Assembly: GCA_029204225.1 (NCBI GenBank)
Contig: CM055099.1
Span: 40,591,131 to 40,655,130, forward strand
DNA: 64,000 nucleotides
Source: Diphasiastrum complanatum
Taxonomy: Eukaryota > Streptophyta > Lycopodiopsida > Lycopodiales > Lycopodiaceae
Direction of reading: 5' to 3'
The position numbers were made by a program, and so were the translations under genes. A model generated the notes under the pieces. The model ran no database searches, was not told the origin of the DNA, and worked only from the letters and a program-made list of their open reading frames with translations. Positions 36,301-48,300 of the stretch are shown in pieces (the stretch's first letter is position 1; each line of letters begins with the position of its first letter).

Positions 36301-39300
36301 CTCCATTCCTACCCCTATCTCCATCCTTCTACCCTTGCCATATCTCCTTGCCTTCATCAGCACCTTTTCTCTCTAGCTTGATCCCCATCCTTCCTACATT
36401 ACCTCATCGCTACTCATACAGTTGCCTACATCTATCTCTGACCTATGATTCTCATTATCTCTCTCTACATGTTTAGCGAAGATTCATCAGCTCCTTGTCT
36501 ATACTTTGTTGCATTAGCCTCAAATTGAAGAATAGTCTTGAAAGCCCAGCACACATATCTATTTAGTATGACAAATAACTGCTTCACTACTAAACATTCA
36601 TAATCTTTAGACATGTAAGACTTACATGAAAGACACCTCGAATAAAACCTCGTTGTATCTTTTGCAGCTACAATTTGTGCCGAAAATGTCAGCATCAAAG
36701 AAGCAACAGATTTGCAGCCTGCTGAGAAACATCGTGTTTGGGAAAAGAACTTTCTAAGATCCATTGGTACATAACGACACCTGTTACGATTCTTATATTT
36801 TGTGTTTTCTGAGGTTTTAATTGCAAGGACTTGATACCTCATGCATGTTGTTATTGTTAGTTTTTACACGTTATAATTGGAATTAATGCAAGATACAGTG
36901 CCTTACAGCAACATCTCCACTTGAACAGCAAGGAATAGTTTTGGACAAGGATATTCTTCATTTTTGTGGTGAGTGACAGAAGCTAAGATATTTTCTTGCA
37001 TGTTGTATGGATTTTATTGAGTTCGTTATTCAATTTCAAACTCTTATCACTCTGTCAGCATATTCCCTCTTGAATTAATTGCAACACCAATTAGATTTGT
37101 TTAGATGGCAGTTTTCAAGTGAACACTTGCTGATTTAGCTGTGTATCTCAAAGGTGCTATGCAGTTGCTTTTATTATCATCTGGATTCTGGATGATAAGA
37201 TAATATTTGTATCGATAGTTTTAGATTTTGATGTGTGTGTGTGTATCCATGTGTTAACCTGGTATCGTGGCTCCTGTTAATACATTTGCTGCAATGTCAA
37301 CTTAATGCCGATGCGGGAAATCCTGCCGCAGTCAAGTTATTTATTGGGATATATGTAATTTTAGAGTATGGATCGACTGAATTGGGAAAGAGAAAGTGGA
37401 AAAAATTGAATTTGTTTTCTGAAAAATGCTTCTATGCAGAACTCATTATGGTGAGCCTTGGATGTATAACAACCACAAGTTATACCCAAACTTGATTGTC
37501 AGGTCTTCTTAATGTACTTCGACCAGCTCTAGGCCAGGGTGGTATGTGAGTGTGTCATTTGATAATGTGTGGTATCGACTTATGAGTTTTCTTACAGGAA
37601 TATACTCTTTTGATTGAATGAATTCTGAAAATAACAATTTACTTTTGAGTGTAAAGTTGGAAATGAGAACAAAAAATCACTAAGATAGGCTAAACTCCAC
37701 TTGCAATTATCACTAGAACAGATGAGACCCCGCTAGCCTTTTTATATTGTTAGTAGAGAGTAGTTTTGTGATATACAGTGATATTTTTTAGGTCATGTGC
37801 CTATCCCAAATTCATGGCAATCCTACAAGAGAAATATGCTAGAAATTGAAAGAACCTAAGCATTCATATTGATGATGTAAAACATCCACAAAAGAAACCA
37901 ATGAGTGGAATTACAACATGAACCAACCAAGTGGATGACAAAAACCCTCGTGTGGATAGGGTGCATGAGCCTAGAAGCTAGCTTCAAGCTCACAAAGAAA
38001 ATTAGGTTTATTGAAATACTCTATCTTCAGATCAGATGTCCATTTTGTAATGGGATGCACAATTTTTGCATACTTGACAATGCATAGATTGGGACTCACA
38101 ATTATTACTGGAGAGATTACTATTTGATTCATTCTTGTAACACTAATCAGACTTTATGGATGCGAAGTTTTGTGAGGGACTATTTAGCAAAATGGGTTGG
38201 CAACAAATTGGTCAATTAAGAAGAGGTTTTTGGGATTTAGGAGAGTAGAAGGAGTAAATCCAACACCCCCCCTTAATCTGGATCCGTGAATGCCTTGATC
38301 TTCAGACTGAGCAATGCACAAAATCTGTTGTGTGCATTAATACTGAGTGCTTTCGTGAAAATGTCTGCAACCATGTCCTGCGTTCTGTAGTACGTTAAGC
38401 TTACCTCCCTGTCGAGAACCTTGCCCCTGATGTAGTGATATCTGATCTCAATGTGCTTACTCCTAGAATGAAATCTGGGGTTGGCCGATAAGGCAATAGC
38501 ACTTTGGTTATCACAAAACAAAATTGTAGGGCTGTACTAATACAGATTGATGTCTGACAACAAATTTCTCAACCAAAACGCTTCCTTAGTAGATTGAGAA
38601 GCAGCAATGTATTATGCTTCAATAGAAGAAAGTGCGATAAAGGTTTGCTTACGACTGTTCCATGAAATAGGACCGCCGTTGAAGAAGAATGTAAATCCAG
38701 ATGTGGACTTACGATTGTTTGCATCTCCTCCCCAGCTTGCATCAGAATAGCCACTGAGCTGATGAAGATTGTCGTTGCTGACATATTTGCTCTGTTTTTG
38801 TGGATTTGGATTCCAAGACAGAAGTGAGCTTCGCCCAAATCAGTCATGTCGAATTATGAGAACAACATCTGTTTTGCATCCTTGACCACTTTGGTATTGT
38901 TGCTGACGAGCAACGTATCATTAACGTACAAGGTGATGATAATGAAGGATTGCTGCACCGACCTTGAATAAACGTTGCAATCAGCAGTGCTTGGTTTGAA
39001 TCCTTGTTCAATGAGGAAACCAAGCTCTGGCAGACTGTTTCAAGCCGTACAGTGCTTTGTGGAGTTTACAGACATGATTCTTCATACTTTCCAAAACGTA
39101 TCCTTCAGGCTGGATCATGTAGATATCTTCTTGTATGACTCCGTTCAGATAGGCTGTTTGTACATCAAGTTGATGTACTTCGAGGTCGGCAGCTGCAGCA
39201 TAAGACGAGCATTCGGATCGACGAATGTTTGACGACTGGACTAAAAGTCTCACTGTAGTCGACATTGGGGATCTGGGTGAATCCTCGTGCTACTAGTCTA

Positions 39301-42300
39301 GCCTTCCTTCGATCAATTGCTCTGTTGGCATTATATTTGATGTTAAAGATCCATTTGCAATCAATAATGTTGTAGCCAATAGGAACTTCGACTAATGACC
39401 ATGTCTGATTCTTGATCAGAGAGGAATACTCTTTGTCCATGGCTTCTCTCCAGAGATCAGAGTTTGGTTGGCTGAGTGCCTCTTCGACTGTCGTCGGTTC
39501 CTGCATTAAGAGTCCCGGCTATACAAGATTTGCTGGGTATCAGCTCGGAATCCAGGAACCAAGAACTATTCCCAGATGCTTCTTGATGGTTGGTCATGAA
39601 GGCATCATGATCTGCTTCTTGAATAGGCTGTGGAGTTTCTGCAGCTGCATTTGCCACTTGATTCGACTGTCCCTTGCTGTTGTTCTTCGCTTGAAGTATT
39701 CGGCAGTCTTGAATTTTGTGGTTGTTTCGTTCGCAGTATCTGCAAAATAGCTTCTTCTTTGCCTGCGGATTCGACTGTTCCTTGTGCTGAGCTGGTTTCT
39801 GGTCTGGCTTTGATTGCTTCGGGCCTTTCTTCTTCTTCTGCCTTGTCGTGCTCTTGTTGGTATATAAAGTGTGAGAATCAGCTGAGGAACTTGAGGCTTC
39901 GTTCCTTCGCGTGTCTTCCTGCAACAACATAGTAATGACTCTTGAAAGAGTCAATTCTGGATGAGTCGTGATGATCATCACCCAGCTGTCGTAAGAACTT
40001 GGCAAGCTTGTAAGCAGTCGTCTATGACAGATCCGACAGCGGCCATTTGTCTTAGCAGGTTCTTGAATTGATTAATGTGATTTTGCAGAGAATCACCATT
40101 CGTCATCTTGAGGGAGTAGAATTTCTTCTTGAGATGTAGCTTAGAAGCTATATCTCACACTTCGTATAGTGTGCTCAAGATGTCCCAGACTTCTTTTGAT
40201 GTCTGAGCCTCGGATACATGGCCGATCTGGGTATCCGTGATGTTGAGGATGATCAGCGCGAAAGCCTTTCCATCCTTCAGCTTCCATCTGGCGATTGCCG
40301 CATCGTCCGCTTCGGGTTTCCCTTCTGCACCTATAACAATGTCGAACAATTCTTTTGCCATTGGTACAGTTTTCATCTTAAATTTCCACAGATGGTAATT
40401 GGCTCCATCAAGCTTGTCCATGATAGGACTGGCTTTCCCTTGAGAATCCATGTGGAAGAATTAGTCTAAGTGATAGGAGAAACTATCAGTGACGTAAGTA
40501 TGAAAATCTGATATTTACAGAACAAGAAAACAATTACTCTATCGGCTAGTAGAGTCTTGTACTGGTGGAAGCTTATCAAGCTATGAAGATAGCTCTGATA
40601 CCATGTTGGAGATGTTGGAAAAACAGAGAAGGCTAGAATAGCTCAAAATTAGGATTCAGGACCCCAGAAATGCTATTTTCAAGGACTACTTGAGCCTAAC
40701 AGATCTAGGAATGAAACATGCATATGAAATACACATTAAACAGCAGGCTGTAGATCATAAGAATGATCTTAATTCAATGCTATTTGAACTCTATTCATTG
40801 CCTATTGAATGAATCAAGATGTGGACTTTTCCCTACTTGCTGGCTACATCAAATAGGTGGCTCAGATCTGAAAAATCAGATTCTGATCAGGCTTCTATAT
40901 GACTTCTATTCACCATGAAAGAAAGAGCCTATGCAAGAGAAACCACTAGCAAAAGATCCTATTCAATTCTGACAATTTATGAGAGAGTTAGGATGATATT
41001 TGGAAATCAGATCCAGCGCCCTATTTCAAATGGTTGGATGGCTGCCCTGCTTCCAAAGTAGTGAGAATTGAGTGGGAGAAGATCTGAGGTGGAGCGCCCT
41101 CCTCTATGGATCAGTTTGCAACAGATCTCATGCAACTCTGACAAGATTTGAGAGAGAAATGAATGATTGAGCAAAACAGAACCAGCGCCCTCCTCCAAAT
41201 GGTTTGATTGCTGTCCTGGCTCAGATTTGCTCAGATTCAAGGTGGGAATGACCTGACTAGTAGCGCCCTCCTCCAACTAACAGATTGCAACTGTTGTCAC
41301 TGAATTCTGATAAGGGAAGGAGGAGTAACAAGCAAAAAACCAGATCGAATCCTCCTGCGAGCTACTACAAAAATTGAGATGAAGAATAGAACAAGATGAT
41401 GAAGAGAGGAAGATTATTCCAAAAATCACACTTCTCCAAATCGTGGAGGTTCTATTTGTAAGAAATTGTGTATGTACAAGGCATGGCATGCTATTGCCAA
41501 GTGTCCAAGATAGGTGGCAATTTGCATGTCTAATTGCATGTGTCTAATTTGTCATGCATGCATCTTGCATGTTGCAAGCAAACTAGGATATGTGGCAAAC
41601 TAACTTTTTCTCCCCCATGCACATGTGCATGGGGGTCTACCAAACTCAAGTGGGTATGTGGCATCAACATGCGAGAGGGCCTTCCACGAGTTTGCACAAA
41701 AAATTTGCCTAAGTTTGGGCCTCAAAGTATTTTTGTACCCATGTGACAAGTTCTATTTATTCAACAAGGTTTACAAGTTCAACAACTCCCCCTTAAAGCT
41801 GTTTAAATAAATAACTCCCAAAGCCTCCCGATGCTTTTCAAATAAGCTTTTGTCCAAAGGTTTGGTGAGGATGTTGGCTACCATATCCTCACTTGGTACA
41901 TACTCAACCTTGATGATTTGTTTTTCAACCAAATCTCTGATGTGATGATATCTCATTCCTATGTGTTTGGTTCTTGGATGAAATACTGAATCCTTGCTTA
42001 GTTGGATAGCTGAAGTGTTATCCATGAGAAGTAAGTAAGGATTTTCTTGAAAGACACCAAGCTGGTTCGAAATATATTGCATCCATAAGATCTCATTGCA
42101 CGCCTTCGCTGCTGCTACATATTCTGATTCACAAGAAGATTGAGCAACAATTGATTGCTTTTTACATACCCATGAAATGGCTGCACCTGCAACTAGACAA
42201 ACACATCTAGAGATGCTTTTTGAATCATCCTTCCTGGACATCCAACTTGCATCTGTATAGGTGATTATCTCATGGGAAAAATAAAGTCCATGGTTTATAG

Positions 42301-45300
42301 TATGCTTGAGATATTTCAAAACATGTTGTGCTAACTTCCAATGCTTCAATCCTGGATTAGCATTAAACTGACTAAGGCTGAAAACTGAAAAAGCTATTTG
42401 CTAGATATATAAGGGAACCAATAAGATGCTGATAAGGAATAAGAGCCATTTGTTCTTTTTCTTCCCCAGTTGTAGGACAATCATCCTTTGATAGTACAGT
42501 TCTTGTAGGCATAGGAACCATTTTCCCCTTACAATCCTGCATGTTAAACCTATCAAGAAGCTTCGAAATATAGAGAGATTGATGTAGGAAATAGCTAGAG
42601 CCTTCCTTTTCAATTTGCACCCCAAGATAAACCTTGGCTTCTCCCATATCAGCAATTTCAAATATAGAGGATATTTGTTTCTTGACTATCTCCATATTTT
42701 CTGTGGACTTAGTAGCAATCAATGTATCATCAACATAAACTCCAATGATTACTATTTCCCCATTAAGGTACTTAGTATAAACATTTGGATCAGCACTAGT
42801 GGGAGTAAAACCAAGAAATTTCAAACCTTCATTCTTCTTTTGGAACCAGGCCCTTGCTGATTGCTTTAGGCCATATATGCTCCCTCTCAGAGAGCAAACA
42901 TAATTAGGAAATTCATGGGATGTAAATCCCTCGGGCTGCTCCATATATAGCTCCTCTTGTAATTCTCCATAAAGGTAGGCTGTTTTTTCATCCACTAAGT
43001 GGACAGTTAAACCATGTTGGGCAGCAAATGCAAAAATATATCTCACACTAGAATGTTTGATAACCGGGGAAAAAGTGTCAAAGTAATCTATACCAAACTT
43101 TTGAGTAAAACCTTTTGCCACCAATCGAGCTTTATATTGATTGATCTTGCCGTTTGGTCCAAACTTGTATCGAAATATCCATTTGCATTTGATTGCTTTC
43201 CTTCCTTCAGGTAGAGGTTGGAGATCCCATACCTTCCTTCGATGCATGGAATCTATTTCATCTTGCATGGCCAGCAACCACTTGTCCTTTTCCTTTCCTC
43301 CTATAGCTACCTTATAGGGTGCGGGTTCTCCTGCAAAACAACATGCCTCTACAAGGTAGTTGTGTTGATTTTCCCTCATGGGCTCCTTACCAAGCCTTGA
43401 GGATCTTCGAAGTAGTTCTTCAGGTATATCTCCATGCTGAATTCTCCTTGGTCTTGCTGAGCTTCCTGGATCTTGCACGTCATCATGTAAATCTACATAT
43501 GGTTCTGCGCTTGGTTCAGGTACTTCAGAAACAAATGGATCATAAAAGTCGAATCCCATTTGATCTATGTTATCTAGAAATTTGTCTTCTTCAAAGATAA
43601 CTTCTCTACATTCCAAAGTAGTACCTTCTGAAGGGAAATAGACTCTGTAATAAGAAGTACTATTTACATAACCAATAAATATACCTACTTTGGAATGTTG
43701 GTCCAGCTTTGTCCTTTTGTCCTTAGGCACAAATACATGTGCTAGGCATCTGAAAACTCTTGCATAAGCAATACTAGGCTTCCTTTCCCACCATAATTCA
43801 TATGGAGATTTTGGATATAGAGAAGTTTTCAATACTCGATTGAAGAGGTAATTGGCTGCTCCAACTGCATCGGCCCGATAAGTTTTGGGAAGATGTGCAT
43901 GTGCAAGCATGCACTTAGCTGCCTCCACCAGAGTCTGATTTCTTCTTTCGGCAACTCCATTATGTTGGGGAGTATAAGCTGTAGTCACTTGATGTGTAAT
44001 GCCCTTTTGTTTGCAATAGTCTAGAAATTCATTAGATATGTATTCTCCTACTCCCTCACATCTTAAAAGAATGAGTTTGTGTTTTGTAGTCCTTTCTGCA
44101 AAAGCTTGAAATTCTTTGAACATTTCAAATGCCTTGGATCTTTGCTTCAAGAAATACACAATACACATTCTTGTATAATCATCTATGAACGTAATGAAGT
44201 ATCGAGCATCATCTAAAGAAGGAACATTCATAGGACCACAGATATCTGTATGAACCATTTCTAAAGGCTTCTTAGCTCAAAAACCTTGCTTGTTGAAAGG
44301 AGATCTGTGCATCTTCCCTTTATAACAAGCATCACACTGGAGATTAGTGATTCCTTCTTGGATCTTACATCCAACAAACTGGCCTGCTGAACTTCTTTCA
44401 TGAAGTGACTTCAAAGATAAATGACATAATCTTCTATGCCATAAAAAATCTAAGTCTGACACTACATGCAACTCTTCTTTATTTGGTAAAACCTCTAAAT
44501 AATAAAGGTTATTTCTTCTCCTTGCATGAGTTACAATAGACTTTGTCTTCATGTCTAAGACTCGGCATACATCTGTATCAAAGGATACCTTTAATCCTGC
44601 ATCAATTACTTTAGCTACAAAAATAAGGTCTTTCATTAAGGAAGGAACATAGAGAGCTCCATTTAGAACCAACATCCCCTTGGAAGTTCTAAGTTTTAGA
44701 TCCCCTATTCCCTCAACTTTATGCATACTACCATCTCCTAATATTACTTGCTTTTCATAAGAGATAGAGGAAAGATTTGACACAATTTTTTTACTAGAAA
44801 CTATATGTGAGGTGGCACCCGAGTCAAGCACCATCTCAATCTCTGAATTAATTGAAGAGACCATATTGCATTTTTCATGTTCATTGATCATGTAGGTGCT
44901 TGAAAGTTCTTCGGTTGATTTGGATGCCTCTCCAGCTTCAAAAGTAGAATTGTCTTCCACAAGGTGTCCCTTTGACTTTCCTTTCTTCTTCCTTGGGTTT
45001 TGCTCGCATTAGATGGCTGCATGTCCGGTGATCTTGCAATGGATGCATGGTATCTTTGGATTACACCAGCACTTGGTGGGTAAGTGGCCATCTTTCCCAC
45101 AATAGTCGCATGTGGGTTTTGGCCCCTTCTCTTTGCTCTTCTTCGACTTCTGCTTCTTCTTCTTCTTGTCTCCCGGATTGGTGAAGTAGGCTTCTTGTAA
45201 CTTACTTTCATGCTGATGTCGGGCTGCTCTTTCCCTCCTGAGGTGATCTTCTTCGATCACTGCATTACTTGCTTCTTCAAAACTCATGTTAGGTGTTCTT

Positions 45301-48300
45301 GCTAGGATTGTTCTAAGTGAGTCAAAAGAAGTGGGAAGAGCACCAAGAAAAATAGACAACTTCGGACCATTATTAATAGCATATTCTTGTCCTGCAAGAG
45401 CTAGAGAAGTAAAATAACTTTTCATCTCAGATATAAATTTCTTCATATCAGTCTTACCACTCCATGTCATTGTATACAATCTATTTGACATATGTACTAC
45501 TTTAGAAGTGGATTTAGTTTCAAATTTGTTTTTTAGATAGTTCCAAATATCTTTGGCACTACTCATCTCAGATATTTCAAGTAGAATAGCCTCTGAAGTG
45601 GAAAGACTGATCAAAGCACATGCTTGATCGTTCTTTTCATTCCACTTGTCTCGATCTCTTTGTGTAGCTCCTTCTGTTGGTGCAGGTCCATTGATGATCT
45701 CCCATACTCCATTTCTTTTGAGAACCAGCATAACCTTTGTCTTCCAAATGGAATACTGTCTTCCATTTTCTAAGATGAGGCCGACTGGATTTAAGGTGAG
45801 TAGGCTTGTGTTTGCCATTTTTGATTGCATGCTTCTTGTAACCACAGCTCTGATACCACTGTTGGAAAAACAGAGAAGGCTAGAATAGCTCAAAATTAGG
45901 ATTCAGGACCCTAGAAATGCTATTTTCAAGGACTACTTGAGCCTAACAGATCTAGGAATGAAACATGCATCTGAAATACACATAAAACAGCAAGCTGTAG
46001 ATCATAAGAATGATCTTAATTCAATCCTATTTGAACTCTATTCATTGCCTATTGAATGAATCAAGATGTGGACTTTTCCCTACTTGCTGGCTACATCAAA
46101 TAGGTGCCTCAGATCTGAAAAATCAGATTCTGATCAGGCTTCTATATGACTTCTATTCACTATGAAAGAAAGAGCCTATGCAAGAGAAACCACTAGCAAA
46201 AGATCCTATTCAATTCTGACAATTTATGAGAGAGTTAGGATGATATTTGGAAATCAGATCCAGCGCCCTACTTCAAATGGTTGGATGGCTGCCCTGCTTC
46301 CAAAGTAGTGAGAATTGAGTGGGAGAAGATCTGAGATGGAGCGCCCTCCTCTATGGATCAGTTTGCAACAGATCTCATGCAAATCTGACAAGATTTGAGA
46401 GAGAAATGAATGATTGAGCAAAACAGAACCAGCGCCCTCCTCCAAATGGTTTGATTGCTGTCCTGGCTCAGATTTGCTCAGATTCAAGGTGGGAATGACC
46501 TGACTAGTAGCGCCCTCCTCCAACTAACAGATTGCAACTGTTGTCACTGAATTCTGATGAGGGAAGGAGTAACAAGCAAAAAACCAGATCAGATCCTCCT
46601 GCGAGCTACTACAAAAATTGAGATGAAGAATAGAACAAGATGATGAAGAGAGGAAGATTATTCCAAAAATCACACTTCTCCAAATCGTGGAGGTTCTATT
46701 TGTAAGAAATTGTGTATGTACAAGGCATGGCATGCTATTGCCAAGTGTCCAAGATAGGTGGCAATTTGCATGTCTAATTGCATGTGTCTAATTTGTCATG
46801 CATGCATCTTACATGTTGCATGCAAACTAGGATATGTGGCAAACTAACTTTTTCTCCCCCATGCACATGTGTATGGGGGTCTACCAAACTCAAGTGGGTA
46901 TGTGGCATCAACATGCAAGAGGGCCTCCCACGAGTGTGCACAAAAAAATTTGCCTAAGTTTGGGCCTCAAAGTATTTTTGTACCCATGTGACAAGTTCTA
47001 TTTATTTAACAAGGTTTACAAGTTCAACAGGAGAGAGAGAGAGGATGGAAGAATAAATGACGAACACGAACGAGAAACGAACTCGAACAAGAAACAAACG
47101 AGAAACGAACTCGAATAGAAAATGTTCGTGTGCAGCGGAATGAATTATTTGACTCTCTCCGTAAGCATGACTATGCCTATCAGAATGAAGAGAACTTTAG
47201 TGATAGAAATCACAGTCATTCTAGATTACGTAGCCAAACATTTAATGGATGAAGCACTAGATGAATAATTTGTCGCGAATTGCATGACAAATTATCTGTC
47301 GTGAATGATTCGCGAAGTGATCGTCTATTACTAGAAAGAGGAACTAGAAAGATCAGACAAAATGAAGAACAAGCATAGCAATATTAACACAGATCTGAAT
47401 GCACAACAAAGAGCTGTGTCAGATTAAGTATATCATGTATACAAGTTAATAATGTGGCAGAGCACAATACAATAGCGGACGAAACCGCGTGCCCTACGAA
47501 GCTTATTTTGTCTGTAATGAGGAATGAAACCTCTTCTCTTAGTCTCTTCTTATCTCGCTTCTCATCTAGCTCTCTCTATATTGAATACACGAATGGTATC
47601 CAATATATATATACATTATATTACAGGTGTGAAGATGTGAAAGTACAGAGTGGATGTGTTGTCTGTAGGAGATCGTGGGTGGCTGGAATCGTTGTCCAAT
47701 CTGTTAGCGCAACTGCATGGGGTGAGCGCGAAAAGGGTGCGACGTCAGTCAGTACTGAGGTGAACGTTGGTGATGATGCAAAAGTGCGACACTTCTTACG
47801 AGTAGCCTTACAGGGTGCCTTAGCTTTTAGGGCACTTTTGGCATTTAGTAAGGTATTGTCACCTTTTCGTCTGTCACCATAATCTGTGTAAGAACACAGT
47901 GTTGCGATTCATTCGCCTTTTCTTCGTCTGTGCGAATTTGCGTGTAGAAATGCAGACTGCGTGACAACGTTAGTAAATATGCAGCATGAATGGAGGCAGA
48001 TTAAAATTGGGATTTAGGAGAGTAGAAGGAGTAAATCCAACACCACTGACTATTGGCTTGAACAGATGCCAATGTAGATATATATTCTATTATACTCTCT
48101 CTTTTGCTGTTGGAGTACTGTAGTTGGAGTAGAAAATGAACTTAATGTAATCCTTAACTGTGGAGAGGAATGTTTTGATGGTTATTTGAAGTAATTAATG
48201 TGATGTGTAACTCTCAATGAAATTAAGACTTGAAGCTGATTTTTGAACTTTTGTAGGATTTTTGCAATCGTTGCTCATTTGGTATAGTGCCCAGGGAGAT

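Larger units (their letters stand above)
38230..40612 (-). mobile_element. Outer Ty1/copia element with an integrase deletion
   Basis: Read on -: 5' LTR (40604-40612 plus its continuation at 47035-48042), PBS TGGTATCAGAGC (40591-40602), gag (about 39540-40451), RT (38569-39506), RNase H (38273-38521), polypurine TAAGGGGGGG (38266-38275) and 36 bases of 3' LTR (38230-38265). The gag-protease side runs straight into the pre-RT region at about 39540, so integrase is deleted. A second copia element is inserted in the 5' LTR. The gag is the same family as the fragment at 9.4-10.8 kb. Confidence 0.88.
40613..47029 (-). mobile_element. Complete Ty1/copia element nested in a copia LTR, GGAGA duplication
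   Basis: LTRs are 40613-41784 (1172 bp) and 45860-47029 (1170 bp), with ends TGTTG...CAACA and about 20 substitutions between them by eye (near 2%). Internal order on -: PBS (45847-45858), gag (45009-45893), protease (44277-44960), integrase-RT (42372-44258), RNase H (41771-42349), polypurine AAGGGGGAGT (about 41785-41797). The three long frames from gag to RT lie in one register, broken by two single stops and then a frameshift, so the parent was a one-frame gag-pol copia. It sits in the host intron between exons 7 and 8. Confidence 0.95.

Noticed and set aside
40613-47029. LTRs as two separate solo LTRs
   Set aside because: Matching GGAGA on the outer sides, PBS and polypurine tract in place, and copia genes in order show one element.
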